Shown here piece after piece: positions 41,801 through 51,722 of a stretch of DNA of 64,000 nt. The position numbers and the translations under genes are program-made. The DNA comes from Trichomonas vaginalis G3 (taxonomy: Eukaryota; Parabasalia; Trichomonadida; Trichomonadidae), in NCBI RefSeq assembly GCF_026262505.1, contig NC_067206.1, positions 26,613,896-26,677,895 on the forward strand, written 5' to 3'. Numbering within the stretch: position 1 is the stretch's first letter; the number at the start of each line of letters is the position of its first letter. The notes beneath the pieces were generated by a model. That model saw nothing but the letters and a program-made list of their open reading frames with translations, was not told the DNA's origin and ran no database searches.

Positions 41801-41893
41801 TATTTTTGTGCTATGTTTTCATACGTGTGAGGGTGGTGATATCATTAATTTTTAAGTTTATTTTTAAATAATTTTTATTTTATTTTTATATAA

Positions 41894-42214
41894 ATGACGA
41901 AAACTATTGAGATAACAAACTACAACGGTCATGAGTTCAAGAATTTGTTCTTCGTTCCTCGTGAAAATACATTCTATCAGATACGAGGGAGAAAGGGTAA
42001 AGTTAGTTTGAGCGTTTATGACTACAAGCATAATGGAAAGTTTATACAAGCATACGATACAAACGGTAAACGTGTTTCATTAGCTTTGTCAAAACTTACT
42101 AACATTTATTTTGACAGTGATTTTGACCTATATGAAGAAGAAAGTGAGTCAGAAGATTATGAGCTGTTATGTGAAGCACAGCAATGTGAGGAGTTGCAAT
42201 ACTTTTGTAAGTGA
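41894..42214 (+). CDS. Maverick arm gene A, right copy (106 aa, looks whole)
   Basis: A small protein with a strand-rich first two-thirds (FKNLFFVPRENTFYQIRGRKGKVSLSV in parts) and a very acidic tail (EEESESEDYELL). No family recognised. The left arm has a strongly diverged relative in the same place. Confidence 0.45.
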   Translation: MTKTIEITNYNGHEFKNLFFVPRENTFYQIRGRKGKVSLSVYDYKHNGKFIQAYDTNGKRVSLALSKLTNIYFDSDFDLYEEESESEDYELLCEAQQCEELQYFCK

Positions 42215-42334
42215 GAACGTTTATTTTTACATTAGTGAAGTCGTTTGTGAAAACGTTAGTGAAGTGAAGTGGTTGGCGGCTTTGTAAATATTTAATGTTA
42301 AGTTAGTGTTGTCGTTTGTGTTGTAAAATATACG

Positions 42335-42769
42335 TTAATGGTTTTGTAAAGTGTCAAATTCACATATAATGTGTAAGGAGGCGCGCAGTGCCTCAGTACA
42401 CGACTTATGTATACTAACTATACTATCCCAGTCAATATACTCTGCTTTTTTCAAAACCTCTCTGACAGTATTTTTCTTATCTAATGGTATACGTTCCATC
42501 TTACCTATAGGTATCTTTTCTTTCAACTCACTCAATATTTTGTTTGTGTCTGGTATATGTTTGAGACGGTTCATATAGTTGTCGAAGTCATTGCATATAA
42601 TCTTTGAGTCAGGAAATATTGTATGGCACAAATGAGATATATAGAAACTTCCACCGAACAAATCTACAAATGTTAGACCATTCGGTAGTTTCTTAAGTTC
42701 TCTCAATAGAATATCTTTACATCTACTCTTATTTCCAAAGAAGGGTAACGGTGGTTTTGTAAAATTCAT
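42335..42769 (-). pseudogene. Dam-type (D12) adenine methyltransferase fragment at the Maverick border
   Basis: ATG 42769 opens with PPLPFFGNKSRCKDILLREL, then FVDLFGGSFYISHLC and ICNDFDNYMNRLKHI, the N-terminal S-adenosylmethionine-binding half of D12/Dam methylases. At about 145 residues it is roughly half the family length, and its last 30 codons are repeat-arm sequence. So it is a fragment: either a host-side or viral gene cut by the Maverick end, or a Maverick cargo gene at its edge. Dam-like enzymes are known from viruses and bacteria; foreign origin is likely. Confidence 0.65.
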
Positions 42770-42940
42770 TTTATATACAATAAAAATGTTTTTACCCTGA
42801 AAAGCTACAGAAAAGTGACAAAACATGAAAACTACTCGGTAAGTCTTGTCGGTTTTGTAAAATAACCATCCTATCTTGTTAAGACTTCCTGGACTGTTGT
42901 CAAAATGTCATGTTGGCACACTTTTTCAGAGAAGTTCATT

Positions 42941-42988
42941 TGACCGAGTGACCGAGTGACCGAGTGACCTGGTGACGTAGCGACGATA
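42941..42988. repeat. 8-bp tandem repeat, six units
   Basis: TGACCGAG three times exactly, then three decaying units (TGACCTGG, TGACGTAG, CGACGATA). Confidence 0.85.
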
Positions 42989-43078
42989 GACCCTTACTTG
43001 TCCGGACATAGTTCTACTATTTTGAGTCCTCTACCGAAAAGTCAACAGCAACGACTTTCAAAAATTTTTAGGGCTAGA

Positions 43079-43586
43079 AGGCACGAAGTGCCTGGAAGAC
43101 CCCACACACCCAAAAAAAACCTCATTTTATACTTCATTGCATACTAAACATCTTCAAGGGGGTAGAGGGGCGCAGCCCTGGAACCCCCAATACCTTTTTT
43201 TTTTTTTTTTTTTTTTTTTAATAGTTGTTTATAAATTATATTATATTATTACTTAATATTATTTTGATAATAAAGATTTTATTTTGCAATAATATAAACG
43301 AAATTTTTTACCTTATGAACTTTTGATGGAAATATGCAAATTTAAAATAATAAAGAAAGCCGCGAGCGAAGCGATCGGCTTAGTTCGAAGATTTTGATTC
43401 AAATCTTTGCTGATCTGTAATTCGCGGAAGCCGCGAGCGAATCGAGCGGCTTAGGTCTAAGATTTTGATTCAAATCTTTGCTTATATTCCTTAAATTCTT
43501 TATGAAACTCGCAACAGTTCCATAAAAAATTTTAAATTCTAAACTGTCGAAATTACCGATCGGTAATCACACCCTTCACGGGTGTG
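43079..43586. repeat. Hairpin/palindrome array, right of the Maverick
   Basis: In order: AGGCAC-GAA-GTGCCT (43079-43093); a G5/C5 hairpin with internal bulge (43158-43188); a 71-bp unit repeated twice, each with an AAGCCG...CGGCTT stem (43357-43381, 43428-43452) and an AAGATTT-TGATTC-AAATCTT stem (43388-43407, 43459-43478); the perfect palindrome ATTACCGATCGGTAAT (43552-43567); and CACACCC-TTCAC-GGGTGTG (43568-43586). It is more GC-rich than the surrounding DNA and has no coding frame. The style resembles intergenic hairpins of bacteria and large DNA viruses. Confidence 0.85.
43195..43219. repeat. Poly-T tract of about 25
   Basis: An uninterrupted T run directly after the G5/C5 hairpin; could be a terminator-like arrangement or the tail of a retroposed copy on the minus strand. 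Confidence 0.8.
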
Positions 43587-43694
43587 TCATTTTTTACAGG
43601 TGTGTCTCGTTCAATGTTGGCATTTCTCTGATAACATGAAAAATTACATGGCCGTTTTAAATATATCTATACATTTACATAACAAAAAATATTT

Positions 43695-44726
43695 CTATAA
43701 TTTCAGTTCGTATTCGCATGGTGGATAAAAATCAATTAATTGTTGGAAATATTGAGCCATGCAATTGTTGAAACAGTATGATGCTCCTTTTGATTTATGT
43801 TTAAGAAGGTAGTTCACTTGCTCTGAACATTCGCCTCTGAATGTAGTATAATAATCACGGTGTGTTTTTACTAATCTTCCTGTAGCATATGCATGGTAAA
43901 GGAAAAGTGATTGGAATTGTACCATTCCGCATTTCCTGAATTGGATGTCTTTCATATGGGATATGTTGTACTCTTGAAAAATTTCTTCAAAAATCTCTTT
44001 TGACAAAGGTATTGCAACATGAGAATAGCCAAATCTTGGATTTTTGGTCTTGTTCCGTTTGCTTTTGACTAGGTTCCACGCTTCTATTATGGATTTGTGG
44101 AATACCATGATATTATCATCATCATCTGTGCAAGTTGCATCAGGACCATACATATCGTATACATCGCCTTTAAAACGTAATATTCTAAACTTTAATTTGT
44201 TTTTCGTAAAGTAATACGATTTATCGATAGGTTTTGTCCAGAAAAAGTCGTCATCAGCAAGTATGAATTTGTTCGCAAGATTTGGAATCTTATTTAACGT
44301 GAATTGTATCGAGTTGCTACTGAATGAAGTTTTTCCTTCTCCGTAGAGTTGACTATGTGAAATAATGCTAATCTTTGGATGAGATAGGTTAAGCCAAAAT
44401 GGATACTGATCATTTGTAACTATATAAATCTTATTGATCCATGATATGAACTGATAAACAGTTCGAAGAGATAATAAAAGTTCGTTTTTCTCAACATAGC
44501 GTCGATAGTAGTTAGTATCAGAGTAATTAACTCCAGTAATGTTCTTTGCAAGGTGATATTTCTTGATCCGGTTAGGATCTGATCCATTCACCCACAAATA
44601 TACTAAATCTACAGATTCACTCACTGATAGATGTAATGAATATCTTGATAGTATTTCATTGATTATATAAAGAGCGATCAATGCATAAACAATGTAAATC
44701 AGATTATTCAGCTTTCTTCTCCTCAT
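43695..44726 (-). CDS. Stealth-family sugar-phosphate transferase (GNPTAB-like)
   Basis: A 343-residue type II membrane protein: signal anchor at about residues 7-27, then the Stealth conserved regions. CR1 is VDLVYLWVNGSDP (about 39-51). CR2 is NELLLSLRTVYQF...KIYIVTNDQYPFWL, ending ANKFILADDDFFW. CR3 is around FGYSHVAIPLSKEIF. CR4 is near the end with Cys pairs (CSEQ, CFNNC). Family members transfer hexose-1-phosphate; GNPTAB tags lysosomal enzymes with GlcNAc-1-P in the Golgi. NGS/NIT/NLS sites fit a lumenal catalytic domain. ATG 44726 is preferred to TTG 44735. It is the first host-like gene after the Maverick-side foreign block. Confidence 0.88.
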   Translation of the reverse strand: MRRRKLNNLIYIVYALIALYIINEILSRYSLHLSVSESVDLVYLWVNGSDPNRIKKYHLAKNITGVNYSDTNYYRRYVEKNELLLSLRTVYQFISWINKIYIVTNDQYPFWLNLSHPKISIISHSQLYGEGKTSFSSNSIQFTLNKIPNLANKFILADDDFFWTKPIDKSYYFTKNKLKFRILRFKGDVYDMYGPDATCTDDDDNIMVFHKSIIEAWNLVKSKRNKTKNPRFGYSHVAIPLSKEIFEEIFQEYNISHMKDIQFRKCGMVQFQSLFLYHAYATGRLVKTHRDYYTTFRGECSEQVNYLLKHKSKGASYCFNNCMAQYFQQLIDFYPPCEYELKL

Positions 44727-44981
44727 ATTAACCAACTGAGAAAATTAAAACATATTTGTTTTCGTATCACATAGAATAGCTTTATACACAATAGCAATTC
44801 AAAAATACTAATCGCTCGATAATCGCCGAAAAAAATGAACTAAAAAGAATAAAACTTTGCTCATTTATGCATACTCTCGTATGAGAACTTATTTTTAATG
44901 AGATTGTATTCCCGATTGCAAAATCAAAATTGAAATGATTACAATAATTGTTATACTCTTTACATTTAGTTTTTATTTATT

Positions 44982-46412
44982 ATGTCAGAAGTTAACCTTC
45001 AGATTCTTCAAGACTATAGTGATGAAGAAGCATTTCTCCAGGAGCTCCAAAATGCCCAAGATTTTCTTCAACCGAACCAAGCAAAGCCATTCTTCAAGAT
45101 CGTTTTACAACATTTTGAAGAAATGGTTCCTTTAGAAATCGGACAGAAAATACTATCAACATTGGCTCATGTGCTATGCGTTAAAAAGAATATGAGCTAT
45201 TTCGCTGCTGGTGATTTTGCGTTATTACTTCCATTCCGTCAAAAGAATCTTACTAATGATGTTTTAGACGTCTTATACACTGTAATTACACGTTGCCCAG
45301 AAGCTGTCACAGAAGATCTTGCTAATCTCTTTGCAAAACTTATTATTCGCAATCCAAAGAAAACGTTAGTTTTAATTTCTGTTTATACTCAATTCTTTGA
45401 CGAACTTGAGAATCCTTACCCTCTCATTGATATGCTTTTCAATGGAGAACAGTATTTCCTTAAAGAAGCAACAGCTTTAGATTATCTTAACTTATTAATG
45501 TATCTCACACGCGAATTTCCATCATTCCGTGATGGCAGATCAAACGAAGTCTACCAAATTGCTTTGAAAGGCCTTAAATCAGAAAATGAAGAAGTTGTTG
45601 AAATTTCATTCAACTGCCTTGCCACAGTAGCTGCATATCTTGAAGATATTAAAATACCTACAAAGGAAATTCGCCAATACATCTCTAACAAGGCTGTCAG
45701 AATGAGTGTTTTGAATTATCTTGCAGTTTGCCCACCATTTGAAGAATCTAATCCTAAATTTATCAAGTCAATACTTAAAATAGCCCAGGATGAAGTCCTT
45801 GCTACATTAGTTCTCATGAAACTCTGTTCCCAATCTGTCGAAGTTGGATCTATTCTTACTGAAGATTCCAGATGGATGAATGCTGATCTCCCAACACCAG
45901 AAGACACATTCAGACTATTCCTTGTCGTTTTCGGACACAAGGAATTAAGAAATAAATTATCTCGCACACCAGAGTTCGTTCCGTTCCTCCAATCCCTCGT
46001 GGACCTTCACAATGTTCCAATGCTCAATGCAATCTGCACTATTTTGAGACGTGTTAAGGTCACAAGAGATCTTATTAAGAGAATGTCTGATGCAAGGCTT
46101 ATTTCTTCATACCTCGAGACTTCTGATGAAATTGGCACGGTGGAGGCGAGGTACGAATCAATTCTTTTCTGCGATACAATGTCAAAAATCGCTTATACAA
46201 AAGAATTCGTTCCAATGTGCGAAGCACTCGTTGAAACTGTCGAAAACGAAGATGAAAACTTCGGCTACGCTGTTGCTTTGGCTACAGATTTCTGCGAACA
46301 CGAGAGATGCCTTAACAAACTTAAGAAATGCGGTATGGTCAACGTTTTGAAGAATTCGCAGTACGCTTCAAAGAAGAGAGTCAAAGAACTCATTCAACTG
46401 CTTACCCAGTAA
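44982..46412 (+). CDS. ARM/HEAT-repeat protein, unknown function
   Basis: A 476-residue soluble protein composed of antiparallel helix pairs about 40-45 residues long from end to end (for example EVVEISFNCLATVAAYL). The trichomonad genome has many such proteins, some fused to kinases; no kinase domain is present here. ATG 44982 is the first in frame and follows a T-rich leader. Function unassigned. Confidence 0.7.
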   Translation: MSEVNLQILQDYSDEEAFLQELQNAQDFLQPNQAKPFFKIVLQHFEEMVPLEIGQKILSTLAHVLCVKKNMSYFAAGDFALLLPFRQKNLTNDVLDVLYTVITRCPEAVTEDLANLFAKLIIRNPKKTLVLISVYTQFFDELENPYPLIDMLFNGEQYFLKEATALDYLNLLMYLTREFPSFRDGRSNEVYQIALKGLKSENEEVVEISFNCLATVAAYLEDIKIPTKEIRQYISNKAVRMSVLNYLAVCPPFEESNPKFIKSILKIAQDEVLATLVLMKLCSQSVEVGSILTEDSRWMNADLPTPEDTFRLFLVVFGHKELRNKLSRTPEFVPFLQSLVDLHNVPMLNAICTILRRVKVTRDLIKRMSDARLISSYLETSDEIGTVEARYESILFCDTMSKIAYTKEFVPMCEALVETVENEDENFGYAVALATDFCEHERCLNKLKKCGMVNVLKNSQYASKKRVKELIQLLTQ

Positions 46413-46899
46413 AAATTATTATTTTTATTTAAAAATTTTTATGACTATTTAACAGAAACAAAAGAGTTTACGCATATGCTTATTGATAGCAACGCATTTT
46501 AATTCTGGTAAAAACTTGTAATAAATTTGAAAATGCTTCAAGATTCATTTACTCTGGTTAACTAGCTGAAACAAGCAATTTATTCAATTGTGGAACATAA
46601 AAATCTGTTTCTTATGTATATTTTGCCTATTTTTTGCATTAATCTAGTGCAATTTCAAAGTGAAAATGCATTTTTAGGACTGTCGAGTTTCATTTCTATC
46701 ATTTAAAGATGTTTAAAAGCGGACCATCTATTCATGATCATTTTTGAATCAAAAGAAATTTTATAAATCTCTCAAAACATATTTTTATCCAAAATTCCCA
46801 TATAATTTGTTTGCTCTATACTATGAACAATTCATTGATATACTAATTTAGCTTAAATATTTGAGATGTTTTTATGTGTCAGAAAATAAGCAACTTTAC
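46413..46899. other. Intergenic, nothing recognised
   Basis: AT-rich sequence between two plus-strand genes. Confidence 0.4.
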
Positions 46900-48747
46900 A
46901 TGTCAAAATCCCTGATGCAAGTAACTGAGTGGATCCAGCCATTAAAGGAGCAATGCATCAAGATTGATCTTATCAACAAGGAGACATATGAAAAGCTTGT
47001 TAACGATATTGCTGCTTTAATTGGCTATCAGTACAAGCTTTCCAACTATATGTTAGGATTTTTAAACACATTAAAGTCAAAGATACCAGCAAACTACACA
47101 GCCCATTATAATCCAGAATGCTTGGATTTTCCCACTCTTACTGATCATTCAAGGCTTGTTTATAACATCGCAAATAACTTTGTTGACACAATCCTCAGTA
47201 TTCTCGATTATTATGGTCATCAACAGTTTGCACAAGAGATTATTGAGTTCCACAATCTGTTTTTAGAGAAAATTAAGATCCGAAACGCTTTTCTTTCAGA
47301 ACATCCAACAATTCTTCCTCCTTATACTAAAACACTCGACTTAAACTTTCACATAGCCCAAACAATCCCATATGGACACAATAACGACCTCACATCCTAT
47401 CTCGGAAGCTTGATAAAAATTATAGATAACAAACTTTCATCAGATTTCGACAAGAAATACTATCCAACCATCGAATCGATCTCCCACATCTACCAGAACA
47501 TCGACAATGGCTCATTATTGCCACAACTCGAGCAAATCTGCTCAGATCTTGATAAAACACGTCTAGAACTACTCAAAGAGAAATCTTCACTTGAACGCGG
47601 TGTTCAATCCACAGAAGACTTCCTTTCCAACCTCCCAATTGAAGCTATCCGCGAGAATCGACAGTATTCAGACTATATCAAGTCGACAAACAAGATTTTA
47701 CCGCAAATACGAGCGAATATGAACGATCTATTGTATTCATATTCCTCCATTCCCGATATTTTCAAGCGCTTACATCTTTTGTTCAGAGAATCAGTTCCAA
47801 CTAATTATGTCGACCAAAATGAGATGGAAGAACTTCGATCCAAGTACATCAAGTTCTGCAGCGAGTTGAAGAAGCTCCGTCTTTTCCTTCGCATTGTTAA
47901 AGACTCTAACATCAAACAATATTCACCAAATCAAGCACAATTGTTTATCTCTCAAGAAAAAGATTTTTTGAGTAATATCAAGAAACTTCTTGAAGAAAAC
48001 AATTTCCAAGAGATTGGTCCATTGATTGACAACTCATTGTCATCATTTGCACATTACACGGATTCAGTTCCAGACGAAACAGAACAGTTTGTTAAAGAAA
48101 CAAGTGAATTTGATGTTCAAACACAAAGATGGGCGAACAATCGACCACAAATTGATCCACAGATCGAATACCAAGTTAAGAACCTTCGTGACCAACTTGA
48201 CTCTATGCAGAAACAGACTGACCAGATAATTAATTCATCAAATGTCTCAATTTCTCAGGCGATTCAGTCTATTTCTGATTTGATGACTTATTTGAGATTC
48301 AGTACTCCGATCAAAGAAAGTGAGTTGCAAGAGTTTTCTAATGAACTTGACAGAGAAGCAGGGAATGCATGGGCTCGTCGTCGTCTTGAATCAAAGAGAG
48401 AACAGATAGAAAGGAAGAAGAAGATTCTAGAACAAAAGAAAAGAGAATTGGAACAACAGAATAATCGAATTTCTTCAATGCAGAAAGAAATCGAAAACTA
48501 TAAGTCTGAGAAGGAAAAGAATCCAAATTATTCTGCTATTCCACGTGAAGAAGTTCAGGACGCAAAAGACAGAGCTCTTTGTCCTCTTTGCGAACAGAGA
48601 AATCCAAGAAACTGTCTCCTGAAAGAGTGCGGACATACATTCTGTCTCGCATGTATCCAGGCACAGATAAAGAGCAGAAACAGAGCTTGCCCTAGCTGCA
48701 ACAAGAAATTTGCAGAATCTTATGTTAAAGAAATACAATGGGAATAA
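46900..48747 (+). CDS. Coiled-coil RING-finger protein (Bre1-like E3 ligase)
   Basis: A 615-residue protein with helical and coiled-coil regions throughout (strongest at about 480-545) and a C-terminal C3HC4 RING at about 561-600: CPLC...CLLKECGHTFCLAC...RACPSC, followed by NKKFAESYVKEI. Layout (long coiled coil plus terminal RING) and the RNRACPSC..F ending match Bre1/RNF20-40, which monoubiquitinate histone H2B with Rad6. Bre1 is usually 700-1000 residues, so Bre1-like is a family-level guess. ATG 46900 is used; the TTG extension to 46861 is not needed. Confidence 0.7.
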   Translation: MSKSLMQVTEWIQPLKEQCIKIDLINKETYEKLVNDIAALIGYQYKLSNYMLGFLNTLKSKIPANYTAHYNPECLDFPTLTDHSRLVYNIANNFVDTILSILDYYGHQQFAQEIIEFHNLFLEKIKIRNAFLSEHPTILPPYTKTLDLNFHIAQTIPYGHNNDLTSYLGSLIKIIDNKLSSDFDKKYYPTIESISHIYQNIDNGSLLPQLEQICSDLDKTRLELLKEKSSLERGVQSTEDFLSNLPIEAIRENRQYSDYIKSTNKILPQIRANMNDLLYSYSSIPDIFKRLHLLFRESVPTNYVDQNEMEELRSKYIKFCSELKKLRLFLRIVKDSNIKQYSPNQAQLFISQEKDFLSNIKKLLEENNFQEIGPLIDNSLSSFAHYTDSVPDETEQFVKETSEFDVQTQRWANNRPQIDPQIEYQVKNLRDQLDSMQKQTDQIINSSNVSISQAIQSISDLMTYLRFSTPIKESELQEFSNELDREAGNAWARRRLESKREQIERKKKILEQKKRELEQQNNRISSMQKEIENYKSEKEKNPNYSAIPREEVQDAKDRALCPLCEQRNPRNCLLKECGHTFCLACIQAQIKSRNRACPSCNKKFAESYVKEIQWE

Positions 48748-49328
48748 AAATATATATATAAATTTTTTTTAAAAATTATATTTTGGGGATATTATTATTG
48801 TCGTCTGACGGTTTTAGATTTTTAGCCAGATAAAGACCTACTCCGTATATCATGCGTGTTTGCACACTATATACATAGATGGAATTGATGTTCTTCCTTT
48901 ATTTAGGTACCAAAACATGCTTGTAAAATCTATTTTTTAGACGACAATGAAAATTTTGTCACTTTTCCAGAAAACAATAAAACATCATCAAATAAATTCC
49001 CTTGGTAATTCAAAAATACCATAACATGATAGTAAGCCCATCTCCCTTACTATGTTATTCATGGGGATTTGTTATTAATTCCGAGTAAATTGAGGGAAAA
49101 AGTATAAGAAAACTTTTTTTTCCACAATTCAATTTTTTTTTCCACAATTCAATATCAGATACCGTAGCTTAAGGACCTCATTTGATGAAATAATAGTTGT
49201 GATTTCTAAAATTTATAATACGACTTTTCCCTGAAAATTTTTATGTAAAGTCAAGAGCTTTGTTTTGTAATTTCCCACTCAATTTGAAGTTGCTAATTTA
49301 AATACAAAATTTAATAATAAGATATGAG
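48748..49328. other. Intergenic with short duplication
   Basis: AT-rich. The phrase TTTTTTCCACAATTCAAT is repeated in tandem at about 49116-49153. A 10-bp inverted pair ATTGTCGTCT/AGACGACAAT spans about 48797-48947. Otherwise nothing. Confidence 0.5.
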
Positions 49329-49337
49329 CGGTTTGGT
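49329..49337 (+). promoter_or_regulatory. CGGTTTGGT promoter motif of ankyrin gene
   Basis: The motif lies 25 bp before ATG 49363. It would fall inside the coding region if ATG 49324 were used, which supports the later start. Confidence 0.5.
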
Positions 49338-49362
49338 CGTTTGCACTCATTTCAATTTTTAC

Positions 49363-51722
49363 ATGGATAAGATTGATAGATACAATGAATTGAGAAGTAA
49401 GTATAAATATCATATCGATTCATATAATACATTGTATCAGTTAAACACTGAAGATGATGAAGGATTAAGCACTATTTACAAAATTATACAAACAAATTTG
49501 ATTGATTCAATGAAATATCACCCAGAGAATATTATAAAAGATATCTTAGACATCATTCCATATAACAATTGTTATGAAATGTCATATTTGAAACTTGCGA
49601 AACTCATCACTGATGAATATCAAGTAAAAGAAGTCAAAAACTTGCCAGATATTTCGAATCACCTGTTTTATAAAGAATATGGAATCAATTTAAGTGGATC
49701 TAATGATTTTGATGAATTTAATTCAGAAAATATTGATATTTATTCAGAAAATACAATTTACAATGCAATTATGAAAAATGATTTAAAAAGATTTATAATT
49801 TTCACGGAAAGAGATGAATTTGACGAAGATCAAAGATTACAAAGCAAATTATTTCCACAATCTAGCAATGGCTATTCATTGCTTGAATTATGCTGTTACT
49901 ACGGAGCAGCTGATTGTTTCAAGCTATTAAGAACAAAATTTAACTCAGAAATAACTGAAACATGCTTAGAATTTTCATTTTTAGGAAAAAATCCAGAAAT
50001 CATGAGTGAATGTTTGAAATATCAAAAACCAAATCAAGAATGCATGAAATATACAATTATTTCACACAAAATCGATTTTGTTACATTTTTAATGAATGAA
50101 TACGATATAAGGATTGATTTACGTCAATGTGGAGGTTATAATAATCTTGAATCACTTTTAGTTTATTTCGATAAAACAGCTCTACATTATCTTATTGGAT
50201 ATTGCTTTATATATTCTGCATGTTTCAATATTCCATCACTTTGTGAATATTTCATTTCACTCGGTACAAATATCATTGTTAAAGATGGAAGAGAAGCTCT
50301 TTATAATGCAGTAAAATACAATAATAAAGAAGTTGTCGAGTGTCTTCTTTCACATGGTGCGAATTTCTATAAACGCCAAAAGCATCAGACACCTATTCTT
50401 TATTATGCAATAATTACGAATAAAAATAAAGAAATGGCTGAACTTCTTATTTCACATGGTGCAAATATTGATGAAAGAGATAATGACGGAGAAACAATCT
50501 TTGATATTGCATTTAAAGAATTCGAAAAAAATAGATATATAGTTGAACTTCTTATTTCACTTGGTGCACATTTCAATCCTAATTTTTACCTCATTAATGC
50601 AGCATCTTCCAATAATCTAGAAAAAATTAAATTTCTGGCTTCATATAATATAGATCTAAATGCAAAAAATTTACGCGGAGAAACCAGTCTACACATAGCC
50701 TTTCAAAATTATTTTAAAGAAATTACCGAATTCTTTATTTCACATGGTGCAAATATCAACGAGAAAAATCAATATGGAGAAACTGTTCTTCATATTGCAT
50801 CAGACAAAAATAATAAAGAAATGCTTGAATATCTTATTACGCATGGCTCAGATGTCAATGCAAAGGATAGAGATTTCAAGACAGCTCTACATCATTCAAC
50901 ATATTTTAAAAATAATATATTGCTGAACTTCTTGTTTTGCATGGTTCAGATATTAATGCAAAAGATAAAGATGGGAAAACAGCTCTTCATTATGCAGTGC
51001 ATTATTCTAATAAAGAAGTGGCCGAGTTTCTTCTTTCACATGGTGCAAGCATTAACGAAAAAGATGGGAAAGGAAAAACTTCTCTTCATCTTGCAGCATT
51101 TAAAAATGATAAAGATTTAATTGAACTTCTCCTTTCACATGGTGCAAATATCAGTGAAAAGGATGATAATGGAAACACAGTTCTTCATGATGCAACAATT
51201 CTTTCACATGGGGCAAATATCAATGAAAAGAATAAAAAAGGAGAAACAGCACTTTATATTGCTATATCAAATAGCAACAAAGAAGCACACAAACTCCTTC
51301 TTTCACATGGTGCAAGTGTCAATGAAGAGAATACAAACGGAGAAACCCTCCTACATATTGCAATATTGAAAAATAATATAGAAATTATTGACACTCTTTT
51401 ATCAAATGGTTTAGATGTCAATGCGAAAGACGAAAAAGGAGAAACTACTCTTCATAACGCAACTTATCGCAATAATAAAGAAATAGTTGGACTTCTCCTT
51501 TCACATAATGCCAAGATTGATGAAAAAAATAACAATGGAGAAACAGCCCTTCATATTGCAGCATTGCATGATTTTGAAGAAATAGTCGAGCTTCTTCTTT
51601 TACATGGTGCAAATATTAATGAAAAAGATGGAAGTGGAGATACTGCGCTTGATCGTGCGACATGTTATAAAAATGAAGGAATTGTTAAACTCCTTATTTC
51701 GCATGGCGCTATAATAAATTGA
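49363..51722 (+). pseudogene. DUF3447 ankyrin-repeat protein, frameshifted
   Basis: The N-terminal region is the DUF3447 module of the large trichomonad ankyrin family: MDKIDRYNELRSKYKYHIDSY (in parts), FYKEYGINL, SLLELCCYYGAADCFK and ECMKYTIISHKIDFVTFLMNEY. About fifteen ankyrin repeats with the SHGANINEKD signature follow to the end at 51722. The frame shifts by one base near 50920, where the repeat continues as IAELLVLHGSDINAKD in another frame. A later repeat (near 51185-51200) lacks about half its length in frame (HDAT joined to ILSHGAN). So this is a pseudogene, or a real gene with a sequencing error at one point. Start ATG 49363 matches the family; ATG 49324 lies in frame upstream. Confidence 0.85.

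Larger units (their letters stand above)
28206..42419. mobile_element. Maverick/Polinton fossil, broken, about 14.2 kb
   Basis: Two long inverted arms (about 2.3-2.4 kb) bound the element. They begin with AGTTAGTATAC at 28206 and its complement ending at 42419; Polinton ends also begin AG. Between them lie remnants of a packaging ATPase, candidate capsid-side genes, a fibre gene and an rve-plus-chromodomain integrase. Most frames are interrupted, in the order of ten or more breaks overall, while the fibre and right-arm genes remain long. No protein-primed DNA polymerase B was seen. A clear 6-bp target duplication was not found, so the outer borders are provisional. The arms differ by scattered changes and one non-matching patch, suggesting an old copy. 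A mariner was inserted later. Confidence 0.82.
40016..42419 (-). repeat. Right terminal inverted repeat arm of Maverick
   Basis: Reverse-complement match to 28206-30577. The inner end coincides with the N gap, so its true length is unknown. The arm carries one copy each of genes A to D. Confidence 0.85.

Noticed and set aside
28200-42425. Six-bp target duplication for the Maverick
   Set aside because: AATTAA on the left and ATACTA on the right do not match, so no duplication is claimed and the borders stay provisional.
43195-43219. Poly-T as proof of a retroposed gene
   Set aside because: No processed coding copy is seen next to the tract; it is reported only as a homopolymer.
43357-43480. 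tRNA-like features (GATTCAAATC resembles a T-arm)
   Set aside because: The word is part of a simple AAGATTT/AAATCTT hairpin repeated twice; no acceptor, D or anticodon arms can be folded around it.
48797-48947. Possible small MITE from the ATTGTCGTCT/AGACGACAAT pair
   Set aside because: Ten-bp inverted pair without target duplication; too likely by chance in this composition.
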